Assembly: GCF_000203915.1 (NCBI RefSeq)
Contig: NC_008391.1
Location: forward strand, 1,426,001 to 1,490,000
Direction of reading: 5' to 3'
Length of the DNA: 64,000 nt
Source: Burkholderia ambifaria AMMD
GTDB lineage: Bacteria; Pseudomonadota; Gammaproteobacteria; Burkholderiales; Burkholderiaceae
A program made the position numbers and the translations under genes. The notes beneath the pieces are model-generated. The model saw nothing but the letters and a program-made list of their open reading frames with translations. It did no database searches and was not told where the DNA came from. Shown piece after piece: positions 1 to 9,044 of this stretch (positions are counted from its first letter, which is position 1; each line of letters starts with the position of its first letter).

Positions 1-1038
1 CAGGTAATCGCCGGAGATGTACACGTCGGTGCGCTTCGACAGCAGGTAGTGCAGGCCGGCCGTGCCCTGGTTCCAGTGGTGGCCTTCGAAGCGCGTGTGC
101 TGGTAGCCCGCGATGAAGCTCAGCGCCGGCGTGAACTGATACAGGCCGCCGCCTTCGTACACCTGCATGTGCGACGACTGGCCGAAGCCCTTGATCGTCG
201 TGTACGAGTAGTTCGCGTCGAGCGTCAGCTTGCCGATCGTGTAGCTCGTGCCGACGCCGAACGTGCCCTGGCTGTCGACGTCCATCGCGGTATTCGCGAA
301 CAGGTCGGTGCGCGCGCCGGTCGCCGGATCGACGGTGACGGTCTGCTGGCCGAGGAACGTATGCGTGCCGATCATCGCGTACGGGTCGAACGCGTAGATG
401 CCGTTCGGGTTGTTCAGGCGCGTGTACGCGGCGCCGATCGAGAAGTCGCCCTTCGTGTAGCTCGCGCCCGCGCTCCATGCGCTGTTGCGGTGGAAGTTGC
501 CGGCGACGTTGCCGAACGAGTACATCGCGCCGAACTTGAAGCCGCTCAGGTCGTTCGACAGGAATTTGACCGAGTTCGGCAGGCGGTCGCCGTTGAAGCG
601 GTCGAAGTCGCCCTGGTGGATCGCATAGCCGCTGCCCCACGCGGAGATGTTGTAGATCGATACCAGTTCGTTGGTGATGTCGAGCTGGTTGCCGAACGAC
701 AGCGTGCCCCAGTCGTTCTGCAGACCGACATAAGCCTGCCGACCGAACTCCGACCCGCCGAAGCCGAGCTGCCCGTTGCCGAGGTGGAAACCGCTCTCGA
801 GCACGAACACGGCCTTCAGGCCGCCGCCGAGATCTTCCGTGCCTTTCAGGCCGAAACGGTTCCCGTATGCGACGCCGTCGTCGAACTTGACAACGTGCGA
901 GCCGCCCGTGTTGTTCACGTAGGTGATGCCCGCGTCGAGAATCCCGTACAGCGTCACGCTGCTCTGTGCATGGCCGATGGCGGGAATACAGGCCGCGCAT
1001 GCAAGCGCAGCGGCTACGGCAACTTTCTTTTGCTTCAT
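1..1038 (-). CDS. Gram-negative porin (OmpC-like), 3' end beyond window
   Basis: This encodes an outer-membrane general-diffusion porin that forms a beta-barrel for small hydrophilic solutes. The N-terminus is a signal peptide (MKQKKVAVAAALACAACIPA, cleavage near GHAQ), followed by the typical Burkholderia porin opening SSVTLYGILDAGITY and alternating barrel strands such as FGLKGTEDLGGGLKAVF. A purine-rich GGGAGGG lies just upstream of the ATG at 1038. The frame is open to the window edge (346 codons) with no stop, so the C-terminal strands and terminal aromatic residue lie outside. Substrate preference cannot be read from the sequence. It is transcribed in the same direction as choX, but the gap of about 250 bases gives no reason to place it in that operon. 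Confidence 0.93.
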   Translation of the reverse strand, partial: MKQKKVAVAAALACAACIPAIGHAQSSVTLYGILDAGITYVNNTGGSHVVKFDDGVAYGNRFGLKGTEDLGGGLKAVFVLESGFHLGNGQLGFGGSEFGRQAYVGLQNDWGTLSFGNQLDITNELVSIYNISAWGSGYAIHQGDFDRFNGDRLPNSVKFLSNDLSGFKFGAMYSFGNVAGNFHRNSAWSAGASYTKGDFSIGAAYTRLNNPNGIYAFDPYAMIGTHTFLGQQTVTVDPATGARTDLFANTAMDVDSQGTFGVGTSYTIGKLTLDANYSYTTIKGFGQSSHMQVYEGGGLYQFTPALSFIAGYQHTRFEGHHWNQGTAGLHYLLSKRTDVYISGDYL

Positions 1039-1294
1039 TATCGACCACCCTCCCTGAACCGTTCGATGGAACGAACCGTGGCCTGGCGCGCGCCGCAATA
1101 CGCCGGCTGATTCGAATTCGGTACGTCTGCTGGCTGCGGTATTTCGTTTTCCGCAATAACGTAGCCATTGGCGAAAAATACAAACCCATATTTCGGGTCA
1201 CCCGTCTGAAGGCGACACCAAATGGTCTCGATGCGACTGGTCGGGAAAACACGGAGACGGGCGGCGCGGCAAAAACCGGCCGCCCGGAGGCAGG

Positions 1295-2263
1295 TCAGCG
1301 GGCGTCGAGCGCCGCGCGCACGGCCGGCAGCGCCGGTGTGCCGGACGCGGTCGTCACGCCGTCCAGCCAGCCCTCGACGAGCGCCGGGTCGGCCTTCAGC
1401 ACGTGTTGCGCCGCGAGCGCGGGCGAGGTCTTGTGGTCGAGCATGTCGGCGATGATCCGGTTTTCGACGTCGACCGAGAACGTCATCTGCCGGAACAGGC
1501 GCGCGAGGTTCGCACACTGGCCGGCAAAGCCCGGGCGCGTGACCGTGTTGACCGTCGCGCCGCCGTAGTTCGGACCGAAATACGCGTCGCCGCCCGACAG
1601 GTAGGTGAGGTGGAACTTGGTATTCATCAGATGCGGCTCCCACGCCAGAAAGACGATCCAGCGCTTGTCGCGCACCGCACGCTCGACCTGCGTGAGCATG
1701 CCCGTCTCGCTCGATTCGACGAGCGACCAGTTCGCCGGGCCGAGCGCATGGTCGGACAGCATCCGCTTGATGTTCTGGTTCGCGGGCGCGCCGGGCTCGA
1801 TCCCGTAGATCTTGTCGCCGAAGCGGTCGGCATAGCGCGCGAGATCGGCGAACGTGTGCACGCCCGCGGCCGCGACGTAGTCGGGCACGGCCAGCGTGAA
1901 CTTCGCACCGCTCAGGTTCGCGTGCAGCACGTCGATCGACTTCTCGTCGACGAACGGCTTCACGAGCGGTGCCTGCGCGGGCATCCAGTTGCCGAGGAAC
2001 ACGTCCACCTGCCCTTTCTTCAAGCCCTGGTACGTGATCGGCACCGACAGGTTCGCGACGTCCTGCCGGTAACCGAGCGCCTTCAGCACGACGCCGGCCA
2101 TCGCGTTCGTCGCGTCGATGTCCGTCCAGCCGGGCGCCGCCATCTTCACGTCGCGACACGTCTGCGGATCGGCCGCGTGCGCGGGCTGCGTCGCCAGCAC
2201 GCATGCAGCCGCGGCGAGCGCCGTGCCGAGCCTGCGGATTGCTGCATGGGATTGCCGTTTCAT
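1295..2263 (-). CDS. choX: Choline ABC transporter substrate-binding protein
   Basis: A periplasmic binding protein for choline of the ChoX/OpuAC family, 322 residues. A signal peptide covers about residues 1-30 (cleavage after QPAHA). Tryptophans W46 (in GWTDI), W93 (in GNWMPA) and one in FLAWEPHLMN sit where the ChoX aromatic cage is expected. Cysteines in QTCRDV and GQCANLA could form the ChoX-type disulfide. I chose the ATG at 2263 because it begins the signal peptide. A longer upstream frame overlaps betC and is not used. It lies 44 bases downstream of betC on the same strand, so the pair is probably co-transcribed. No ATPase or permease gene accompanies it, so it must share a transporter encoded elsewhere. 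Confidence 0.9.
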   Translation of the reverse strand: MKRQSHAAIRRLGTALAAAACVLATQPAHAADPQTCRDVKMAAPGWTDIDATNAMAGVVLKALGYRQDVANLSVPITYQGLKKGQVDVFLGNWMPAQAPLVKPFVDEKSIDVLHANLSGAKFTLAVPDYVAAAGVHTFADLARYADRFGDKIYGIEPGAPANQNIKRMLSDHALGPANWSLVESSETGMLTQVERAVRDKRWIVFLAWEPHLMNTKFHLTYLSGGDAYFGPNYGGATVNTVTRPGFAGQCANLARLFRQMTFSVDVENRIIADMLDHKTSPALAAQHVLKADPALVEGWLDGVTTASGTPALPAVRAALDAR

Positions 2264-2307
2264 GGTGCTTCTCCTTCGTCGTTCGTCAATGATCGTGTGC
2301 GGATCGT

Positions 2308-3843
2308 TCAGCGCCCGACGCGCGGAAAGCGCGCCATCGCTTCGAGCGTATCGAGTTCGATGTGATTGCGCATGTAGCGCTGGCTCGCATCGGTGAACGG
2401 CTGCCAGTCCCACGCCTGGATGCGGCCCTGCGTCGTCGCCGCGTAATGGAAGCGCCGCCGCCGCTGGCTCGCGCGCACCTGCGCGTCGAGTTCCGGCAGG
2501 TTCCAGCGCCGCGCGGCCTCCGCGCGGAACGCGGCGAGCACGTCGGCGGCTTCGGGCAGGCCGGCCAGGTTCGTGCGCTCGCGCGGATCGTCGGCGAGAT
2601 GGTAGAGCTGGTCGGGGTCGGCCGGGCAATGCACGTACTTCCAGTCGCCGCGGCGGATCATCACGACCGGCGCGACCGCCCCTTCCGCGAGGTATTCGCC
2701 CAGTGCCACGTCGTGCGCGGGCGTGCCTTGCAGATGCGGCACGAGGCTCGCGCCATCGACCGGGTCCGGCCAGCCGCCGGCGGGCGCCGCGCCGGTCAGG
2801 TCGACGAGCGTCGGCAGCAGGTCGAGATGCGACACGGGCCCGCGCACGCGCGCGGCGTCGAAGCGGCCCGGCGCGTGGACGATCAGCGGCACGCGGCAGC
2901 CGCCTTCGAAGAACGTCATCTTGTACCAGAGCCCGCGCTCGCCGAGCATGTCGCCGTGGTCGGACGTGACGATCACGATCGTGTCGTCGGCGAATCCGCA
3001 TTGCTCGAGCGCGGCCAGCACGCTGCCGAACTGCGCGTCGACGTACGACGTCGCGCCGTAGTATGCGCGGCGCGCGGCGCGGATCTGCGCGTCGGTCGGC
3101 GGCGTGCGGTCGTTTTCGCAGACGAAGCGCAGCCGCTGCGAATGCGGATCGCTCTGCTCCGCATCGAGCCGCACGGCCGGCATGTCGATCTCGTCGTCGC
3201 TGTACAGATCCCAGTATTCGCGCGTGATCGCATACGGATCGTGCGGATGGGTCAGCGACACGACCATGCAGAACGGCCGCGCGTCGTGCCCGGCCGCACG
3301 CTCGCGCGCGACGTCGTACAGCTTCTGTTTGGCCGCGAACGTGACCTCGTCGTCGAAGTCGAGCTGGTTGGTGCGCACGCACGGGCCGGCTTCGAGCACC
3401 GAGCTCATGTTGTGATACCAGCTCGGCCGCTCGGTCGGGTGGTCCCAGTCGGGCACCCAGCCGAAGTCGGCCGGATAGATGTCGGTCGTGAGCCGCTCCT
3501 CGAAACCGTGCAGCTGGTCGGGTCCGCAGAAATGCATCTTGCCGGACAGCATCGTGCGGTAGCCGCCGGCGCGCAGGTAGTGCGCGAACGTCAGCGTTTG
3601 CGCCGGCAATTCGGCGGCGTTATCGTAGGCGCCGATACCCGACGGCAGCTTGCCGGTCAGCAGCGAGAAGCGCGACGGCGCGCACAGCGGGCTCGCGCAA
3701 TACGCGGCGTCGAACACCACGCCTTGCGCGGCGAGACGGTCGAGCGTCGGCGTGCGCGCGACGCGGTTGCCGTAGGCCGGCAGCGCGAACGGCGTCAGCT
3801 GGTCGGCCATCAGGATCAGGATGTTGGGAGTCGGGTTCGTCAT
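2308..3843 (-). CDS. betC: Choline-sulfatase
   Basis: Hydrolyses choline-O-sulfate to choline and sulfate, feeding choline into betaine synthesis. The protein is 511 residues, close to the family's usual length. The sulfatase signature C-x-P-S-R is present as CAPSR with Cys54, the residue converted to formylglycine. Metal-binding residues are seen in the N-terminal ILILMADQ and in VTSDHGDMLGERG. The C-terminal part, with RNHIELDTLEAMARFPR, matches the choline-sulfatase-specific C-terminal domain and separates it from generic arylsulfatases. There is no signal peptide, which fits a cytoplasmic enzyme. It lies immediately upstream of choX and divergent from a LysR gene, the standard arrangement for choline sulfate utilisation. 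No strong ribosome-binding site is visible before the ATG at 3843. Confidence 0.95.
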   Translation of the reverse strand: MTNPTPNILILMADQLTPFALPAYGNRVARTPTLDRLAAQGVVFDAAYCASPLCAPSRFSLLTGKLPSGIGAYDNAAELPAQTLTFAHYLRAGGYRTMLSGKMHFCGPDQLHGFEERLTTDIYPADFGWVPDWDHPTERPSWYHNMSSVLEAGPCVRTNQLDFDDEVTFAAKQKLYDVARERAAGHDARPFCMVVSLTHPHDPYAITREYWDLYSDDEIDMPAVRLDAEQSDPHSQRLRFVCENDRTPPTDAQIRAARRAYYGATSYVDAQFGSVLAALEQCGFADDTIVIVTSDHGDMLGERGLWYKMTFFEGGCRVPLIVHAPGRFDAARVRGPVSHLDLLPTLVDLTGAAPAGGWPDPVDGASLVPHLQGTPAHDVALGEYLAEGAVAPVVMIRRGDWKYVHCPADPDQLYHLADDPRERTNLAGLPEAADVLAAFRAEAARRWNLPELDAQVRASQRRRRFHYAATTQGRIQAWDWQPFTDASQRYMRNHIELDTLEAMARFPRVGR

Positions 3844-4065
3844 CGCGGTCGTGGGGAAATCGGTGTTCGAACGGAACGGCGCGACGCTCGTGCGGCGACG
3901 CAGCCGGCATGACGGACGCGGCCTGCAGAAAGTCCCGCGCGCACCGGCCGCGACTGGCTAGAATCGCGGAAGGACCGGCGCGGCGCCGTGCCGTCCAGAG
4001 CACTATCCCCCGCCCGAATTCGGGCGGGAAGGTGGCCGGCCCTTATGGGGCCATTAGAGAGACTT

Positions 4066-4971
4066 ATGTCGAAATCCGAAGCGTTACCGTCGATGCAGGC
4101 GCTGCGCGCGTTCGAATCGGCCGCCCGTCTCCAGAGCTTCACGGCCGCCGCGCGCGAGCTCGGCTCGACGCAGCCGGCCGTGAGCCAGCAGGTGTTCCAG
4201 CTCGAGGCGGAGCTCGGCGTGCCGCTGTTCGAGCGCAGCCCGCGCGGCGTCACGCTGACGAGCGACGGCCAGTGCCTGTACGAAGCCGTACGGGTAAGTC
4301 TCGACACGCTGCGCGGCGCCACCGCGACGCTGCGCGCGCGACGCGAGCACGGCGCGCTCACGATCGTCACGGATTTCGGCTTCGCGACCTACTGGCTGAT
4401 GCCGCGCCTCGCAGGCCTGAAGCACGTGATGCCGGACGTCGACGTGCGGGTCGTCACGTCACAGGATTACGACGCGCAGCGCGACCACGCCGACATCGCG
4501 ATCCTGTTCGGCGACGGCCACTGGCCGTCGTGCACGGCCGCCCGGCTCTTTCCCGAATCCGTCACGCCCGTCTGCTCGCCCGCGTTCCGCGCCGCGCACC
4601 CGGACGTCGCTCGGCCCGACCACCTGCACGCGCTGCCGCTGCTGCACGTGCAGCCGACGCGCCCCGAGCGCTGGCTGTCGTGGGCCGGCTGGTTCGACGC
4701 GCACGGCCTCGACGCGCCGGCCGCCGCGCGCGGCGTGACCTTCAACAGCTACGCGCTGGTGATCCATGCGGCGCTCCTCGGCGAGGGCGTCGCGCTCGGC
4801 TGGTCGCCGCTCGTCGACGAGCTCGTCGCGTCCGGGCAGCTCGTGAAGCTCGTCGACGCGCCCGTCGTGACGTCGCGCGGCTACTTCCTCGTGCGGCCGC
4901 CGCAGCGGCCCGAGACGGACGCGACCCACGTGTTCCGGCGCTGGCTGCTCGACGCATGCGCGTGCGCGTGA
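4066..4971 (+). CDS. betR: LysR-type regulator of choline sulfate utilisation
   Basis: A LysR-family transcription factor of 301 residues. The N-terminal winged helix-turn-helix is clear (MQALRAFESAARLQSFTAAA, then SQPAVSQQV-like spacing and LFERSPRGVTLT). The rest is a periplasmic-binding-protein-like effector domain. It is divergent from betC across about 220 bases, and this pairing is the basis for the specific name, because the domain alone would only say LysR. I start at 4066 (MSKSEALPS). An in-frame ATG at 4045 would add seven residues and cannot be excluded. The likely inducer is choline sulfate or choline, inferred from context. The intergenic region should hold its operator, but I could not single out a convincing T-N11-A box. 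Confidence 0.85.
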   Translation: MSKSEALPSMQALRAFESAARLQSFTAAARELGSTQPAVSQQVFQLEAELGVPLFERSPRGVTLTSDGQCLYEAVRVSLDTLRGATATLRARREHGALTIVTDFGFATYWLMPRLAGLKHVMPDVDVRVVTSQDYDAQRDHADIAILFGDGHWPSCTAARLFPESVTPVCSPAFRAAHPDVARPDHLHALPLLHVQPTRPERWLSWAGWFDAHGLDAPAAARGVTFNSYALVIHAALLGEGVALGWSPLVDELVASGQLVKLVDAPVVTSRGYFLVRPPQRPETDATHVFRRWLLDACACA

Positions 4972-5168
4972 CGGGCTGCCTCACCGCCCGTCACCCATCC
5001 CCCCACCGCCCCACCCGGCCGCGCTGGCGTGCCGATACCAGCCACACGGCGGGTTGGTTCTATCCGCGCCCAAATCGTCCTGATTTACTTGAGTCTCCCG
5101 CTACCCGCTAGCGTGGCGCCCGGTGCGCCGCCGCACGGGTTTGCGCCCCAAGACATCCGAGGAACCTC

Positions 5169-6053
5169 ATGACCGCCGACTCACGCCCCGATCAATTCGT
5201 CCTGACGCTGTCGTGCCCGAGCGCGGCCGGCCAGGTCGCCGCCGTCGTCGGCTTTCTCGAGCGCCATCGCTGCTATGTCGATGCGTTGAACGTGTTCGAC
5301 GACGATCTCAGCAACCACTTCTTCGTGCGCTGCGTGTTTCATCCGACGGATGAGACGCTGCAGATCGACGCGCTGCGCCAGGAGTTCGGGCCGATCGCGG
5401 CCGAGCTCGGCGGCCGCGACGGCGACACGCAGTGGGCGATCCACGACGTGAACGCACGCCCGAAGGTGCTGATCATGGTGTCGAAGCTCGAGCACTGCCT
5501 CGCGGACCTGCTGTTCCGCTGGCGGATGGGCGAGCTGAAGATGGACATCGTCGGCATCGTGTCGAACCATCCCGACTTCGAGCCGCTCGCCGCGCAGCAC
5601 GGCCTGCCGTTCCGTCACTTTCCGATCACGCCCGACACCAAGGCGCAGCAGGAAGCGCAGTGGCTCGACTTCCTCGAGTCGAGCGGCGCCGAACTGGTGA
5701 TCCTCGCGCGCTACATGCAGGTGCTGTCGCAGGAAACGAGCGCGAAGCTCGCGAACCGCGCGATCAACATTCACCACTCGTTCCTGCCCGGCTTCAAGGG
5801 CGCGAAACCGTATCACCAGGCGCATGCGCGCGGCGTGAAGCTGATCGGCGCGACCGCGCACTTCGTGACCGACGATCTCGACGAAGGCCCGATCATCGAG
5901 CAGGTGGTCGAACGTGTCGATCACGCGCTGCGCCCCGAGCAGTTGCTGGCGGTCGGTCGCGACGTCGAATCCATCACGCTCGCGCGCGCGGTGAAGGCGT
6001 TCATCGAACGCCGCGTGTTCCTGAACGGCGATCGGACGGTGGTGTTTCCGTAA
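5169..6053 (+). CDS. purU: Formyltetrahydrofolate deformylase
   Basis: Hydrolyses 10-formyltetrahydrofolate to formate and tetrahydrofolate, in the cytoplasm. The protein is 294 residues. An N-terminal ACT domain (about residues 10-85, starting FVLTLSCPSAAGQVA) is followed by a formyltransferase-fold catalytic domain. The catalytic Asn-His pair is seen in NIHHSFLPGF (N200, H202), and the catalytic Asp in VTDDLDEGPII. A good AGGAA site precedes the ATG. In bacteria that degrade glycine betaine, purU copies are often found beside the demethylation genes, where they recycle one-carbon folates. Here it lies within 3 kb of gbcAB but on the opposite strand, so that role is inferred. A strong hairpin terminator follows. 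Confidence 0.95.
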   Translation: MTADSRPDQFVLTLSCPSAAGQVAAVVGFLERHRCYVDALNVFDDDLSNHFFVRCVFHPTDETLQIDALRQEFGPIAAELGGRDGDTQWAIHDVNARPKVLIMVSKLEHCLADLLFRWRMGELKMDIVGIVSNHPDFEPLAAQHGLPFRHFPITPDTKAQQEAQWLDFLESSGAELVILARYMQVLSQETSAKLANRAINIHHSFLPGFKGAKPYHQAHARGVKLIGATAHFVTDDLDEGPIIEQVVERVDHALRPEQLLAVGRDVESITLARAVKAFIERRVFLNGDRTVVFP

Positions 6054-6098
6054 GCGCGTCGCGGGCCTGGCGCCGTGTTCGTCGGGCGGCGAGCAAAT

Positions 6099-6134
6099 AA
6101 AAAACGACCGGCACCTGCCGGTCGTTTTTTTTAT
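6099..6134. terminator. Bidirectional rho-independent terminator between purU and permease
   Basis: A 13-base stem with arms AAAACGACCGGCA and TGCCGGTCGTTTT and a CC loop is followed by a run of eight T on the plus strand and preceded by a run of A. It can therefore stop purU on the plus strand and the permease gene on the minus strand. Confidence 0.92.
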
Positions 6135-6213
6135 CGCATGGCGTTGGACGCTTCGCGCGACGGCCCCGGTACGGTAGCCGAGTTCGTCGCGCGGGCGCGT
6201 GCCCGTCAGCCGC

Positions 6214-7869
6214 TTACTTCACCCACGCAATGTAATACGACAGCCAGATCGTGAGCCCCGCGCCGATCAGCGCCGCATACGGCATCAGGTTCAGCCACAT
6301 CGCGCGCTTCGGCACTTCGAGTTCCATGTCCTGCTGCATTTGCGCGGGGAAGCGACCGCGATCCTGCCAGTAGTGGCGGAACAGGAACACCGGCACGATC
6401 AGCAGCATCGCGATCAGCCCGTTGCGCAGCGTGCCTTCGCCCTGCAGGTTCGCGCCCGCGCCGACATAGACGAGGTTCGCGTAGCCGCAAATCGAACCGG
6501 CGACGAGCAGCCAGGTCGGGCAGCGGAACGGCCGATCCCAGTTGCCGCGATCCATCCGGTGGATCCAGCCCGACTGAAGGTTCAGGAATACGAACAGCAT
6601 GTAGCAGACGTTCGAGATCGACAGCACCGTCATGTAGTCCGACATCATCAGCAACACGAGGTTGAAGCCGAGATCGGTCCACATCGCGCGCGTGGGCGAG
6701 CCGTGCTCGTTCACGTGCGACAGGTACTTCGGCAGCCAGCCGTCGACCGATGCCTGGTACAGCGTGCGCGACGAGCCCATCATCGACGTCATCACGATCA
6801 GCAGGATCGACAGCATCAGCATCACGACGACCGCATTCGCGACCCATGCGCCACCGCCGACGATCCTCGCCATCGCGGCCGCGACACCGGTGCCGTCGCC
6901 GATCGCCGGATCGAGCATCGCCTGCGTGCCGAGCGCGCCTTGGAACGCCATCGGCACGAGCGTCATCACGACGAGACACAGCGCGCCCGACCAGAAGATC
7001 GCCTTCGCGGTGTCGCGACGCGGATCGCGGAATTCGCGCGTGTAGCAGACGGCCGTCTCGAAGCCGTACGACGCCCAGCCGGCCATGAACATCGCGCCGA
7101 GCGCCATCGTCACGCCCTGCCCGTTCCACGAGCCGAACGTCGCGGTCGTGAGGTTGCCGTGCGCGTCGTGACCGAGCGGCAGCAGCGGGAGCAGGTTCGA
7201 CATCGGCACGTCGCCGGTGACGAACGGCACGATGCCGACGATCAGCAGCGGCGTGAGCGATGCAATGCCGAGAATGCGCTGCGTGCGCGCAGCCTTCGAC
7301 GCGCCGCTGTGCTGAAGCTTGAACGTGATGAGAAGCAGAATCGTCGCGATGATGAACGTCGCGTTGATTCGCAGGGAAAGACCCGGCTTGATGAAACCGA
7401 GATCGGCGATCCTGAGCTGCCAGTGCAGCACCGCCGCATCGGCGGGAAAGAGACTCGTGAGCGCATAGCTCGCCGCGAGGCCGCAGCCGAGCGCGAGCAT
7501 CGGCGACCACGCGAGCCAGTTGCACCACACGGAAACCGGGGCAATCAGCTTGCTGTAACGGACCCAGCCGATCGCGCCATACACGGACGCGCCGCCCGAT
7601 TTATGGGGAAATAGCCCGGATATTTCCGCATAAGTCGCGCTTTGAATCAGCCCCATCGTGATCGCGGCGATCCAGATCGCCCACGCGGGCTGGCCGATCG
7701 TCGCGCATACGCCGCCGATCGTGAACAGGACGCCTGCCGGCACGCCGCTCGTTACCCAGAATGCGTCTTTCCAAGTCAGGCCACGATGCAGCGTGTGGCC
7801 CGTCGAATCATGTGAGATGGTTGTCTCAACGTCACTGGTGCGATTAGCACGCAGTCCTGCCTGACTCAT
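6214..7869 (-). CDS. APC-superfamily amino acid/amine permease
   Basis: A cytoplasmic-membrane transporter of 551 residues with about 12 hydrophobic segments, beginning near residue 35 (AFWVTSGVPAGVLFTIGGVC). The PSG-like turn SGVPAGVLFTIGG and the segment YAEISGLFPHKSGGASVYGA are typical of the amino acid-polyamine-organocation superfamily. I start at the ATG at 7869, because AGGAGG precedes it at good spacing; an in-frame start at 7896 would lie upstream of that site. It is the last gene of the minus-strand series that begins at glyA, downstream of a betaine-type binding protein. Uptake of a methylamine or amino acid linked to betaine catabolism is possible but is inferred only from position. 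The substrate is unknown. Confidence 0.88.
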   Translation of the reverse strand: MSQAGLRANRTSDVETTISHDSTGHTLHRGLTWKDAFWVTSGVPAGVLFTIGGVCATIGQPAWAIWIAAITMGLIQSATYAEISGLFPHKSGGASVYGAIGWVRYSKLIAPVSVWCNWLAWSPMLALGCGLAASYALTSLFPADAAVLHWQLRIADLGFIKPGLSLRINATFIIATILLLITFKLQHSGASKAARTQRILGIASLTPLLIVGIVPFVTGDVPMSNLLPLLPLGHDAHGNLTTATFGSWNGQGVTMALGAMFMAGWASYGFETAVCYTREFRDPRRDTAKAIFWSGALCLVVMTLVPMAFQGALGTQAMLDPAIGDGTGVAAAMARIVGGGAWVANAVVVMLMLSILLIVMTSMMGSSRTLYQASVDGWLPKYLSHVNEHGSPTRAMWTDLGFNLVLLMMSDYMTVLSISNVCYMLFVFLNLQSGWIHRMDRGNWDRPFRCPTWLLVAGSICGYANLVYVGAGANLQGEGTLRNGLIAMLLIVPVFLFRHYWQDRGRFPAQMQQDMELEVPKRAMWLNLMPYAALIGAGLTIWLSYYIAWVK

Positions 7870-8047
7870 CCATTGCCTCCTGAGATGACTCCGCACAAGG
7901 GCCGTAGTGTAACAACTTACGCCTTTTCTTGCAGAATCAGAAAAAGAAGTCCGGGATATGGCCGCATTGAATCACGATTATTTCGGATTCCTGCGTGCCA
8001 TTCCCGGCGTATTTTTTATAGCGATGCGCGCGATGAAGCGTCGCGTG

Positions 8048-8911
8048 TTACTGGGCGCCTTCGGTCCACGAATTCACGCGGTCCGCATGGGCTGCGATCC
8101 ACGCATCGGCGGCCGCTTCCGGCTTCGAACCGTTCTGGATCGCGAGCATCACGCTGTCGATCTCGCCCGGTTTCCACTGGAATTTCTTCAGGAACGCGAC
8201 GACCGGCTTGGCCTTCGTTTCGAGCTGCGGGTTCACGACGCTGTCGACATGCTCCGCGCCGCCGAACACCTTCTTCGGATCCTCGAGGAAGCGCAGCTTC
8301 CACTTCGCGAACATCCAGTGCGGCGCCCAGCCGGTCACGATCACCGGCTTGTTCGCACTGACGGAGCGCGACAGCTCGGCCGTCATCGCGCTGCCCGAAC
8401 TCGGCATCAGCGTGTAGCTCAGCCCGTAGTTCTTGATCGCTTCGTCGGTCTTGCGCATCACGCCCGCACCGGCATCGATGCCGACGATGCGGCCGCCGAA
8501 GCTGCTCTTCTCGGCGTTCAGATCCTCGATGCTCTTCGCCTTCACGTAATCCGGGACAATCAGGCCGATCTTCGCGTCGGGAAAGTTCGCGCCGACGTCG
8601 ACGACCTTGCTCTTGTATTCGCTCCAGTACGAGCCGTGCGTGACCGGCAGCCAGGCCGACAGCGTCGCGTCGAGATCGCCGCGCGCCACGCCCTGCCACA
8701 TGATCCCGGCAGCGACCGGCACGAGCTTCACTTCGTAGCCGAGCTTCTTCTCGATCACGCGTGCCGCGACGTTCGACGTCGCGACGCTGTCGTCCCAGCC
8801 TTCGACGTAGCCGATTTTCAGCGTCGGCTTCGTATCCGCAAGTGCTGACGCGCTCAGCGCCACCATGGCCGACACCGCGCCCGTCCACAACAGTTTTCCG
8901 AACAGCTTCAT
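8048..8911 (-). CDS. Orphan glycine betaine/carnitine-type ABC substrate-binding protein
   Basis: A 287-residue periplasmic OpuAC-family binding protein. A signal peptide covers about residues 1-25 (ending ASALA before DTKPTLKIGYVEGWDD). Tryptophans W39 (EGWDD), W72 (IMWQG), W87 (SAWLP) and those in TGWAPHWMFAKW could build the aromatic cage that holds a trimethylammonium group. It has no companion ATPase or permease, as with the carnitine- and betaine-specific binding proteins of Pseudomonas that feed one core transporter. It follows gbcB by 133 bases on the same strand, so its ligand is probably betaine, carnitine or a related compound. The exact ligand cannot be read from sequence. It differs clearly from choX in the same window. 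Confidence 0.87.
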   Translation of the reverse strand: MKLFGKLLWTGAVSAMVALSASALADTKPTLKIGYVEGWDDSVATSNVAARVIEKKLGYEVKLVPVAAGIMWQGVARGDLDATLSAWLPVTHGSYWSEYKSKVVDVGANFPDAKIGLIVPDYVKAKSIEDLNAEKSSFGGRIVGIDAGAGVMRKTDEAIKNYGLSYTLMPSSGSAMTAELSRSVSANKPVIVTGWAPHWMFAKWKLRFLEDPKKVFGGAEHVDSVVNPQLETKAKPVVAFLKKFQWKPGEIDSVMLAIQNGSKPEAAADAWIAAHADRVNSWTEGAQ

Positions 8912-9044
8912 GGTCGATCTCCTTGATATGCGCTCACCGCGCGTTGCCTCTCTAGGTTCTTCAACCACAAATCCGCGGTATCGTTCTTTTCCGACGGATG
9001 CTTGTCCGGACGCGACGCGCCCGGACAGCCAATGGCTTGTTTGC

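Noticed and set aside
49..1110. Open plus-strand frame of 353 codons over the porin
   Set aside because: Arg/Val/Ala-rich and antisense to a clear porin; typical of GC-rich antisense frames.
1274..1294. Small GC hairpin with T-run after choX
   Set aside because: Only a four-base stem, too weak to call a terminator.
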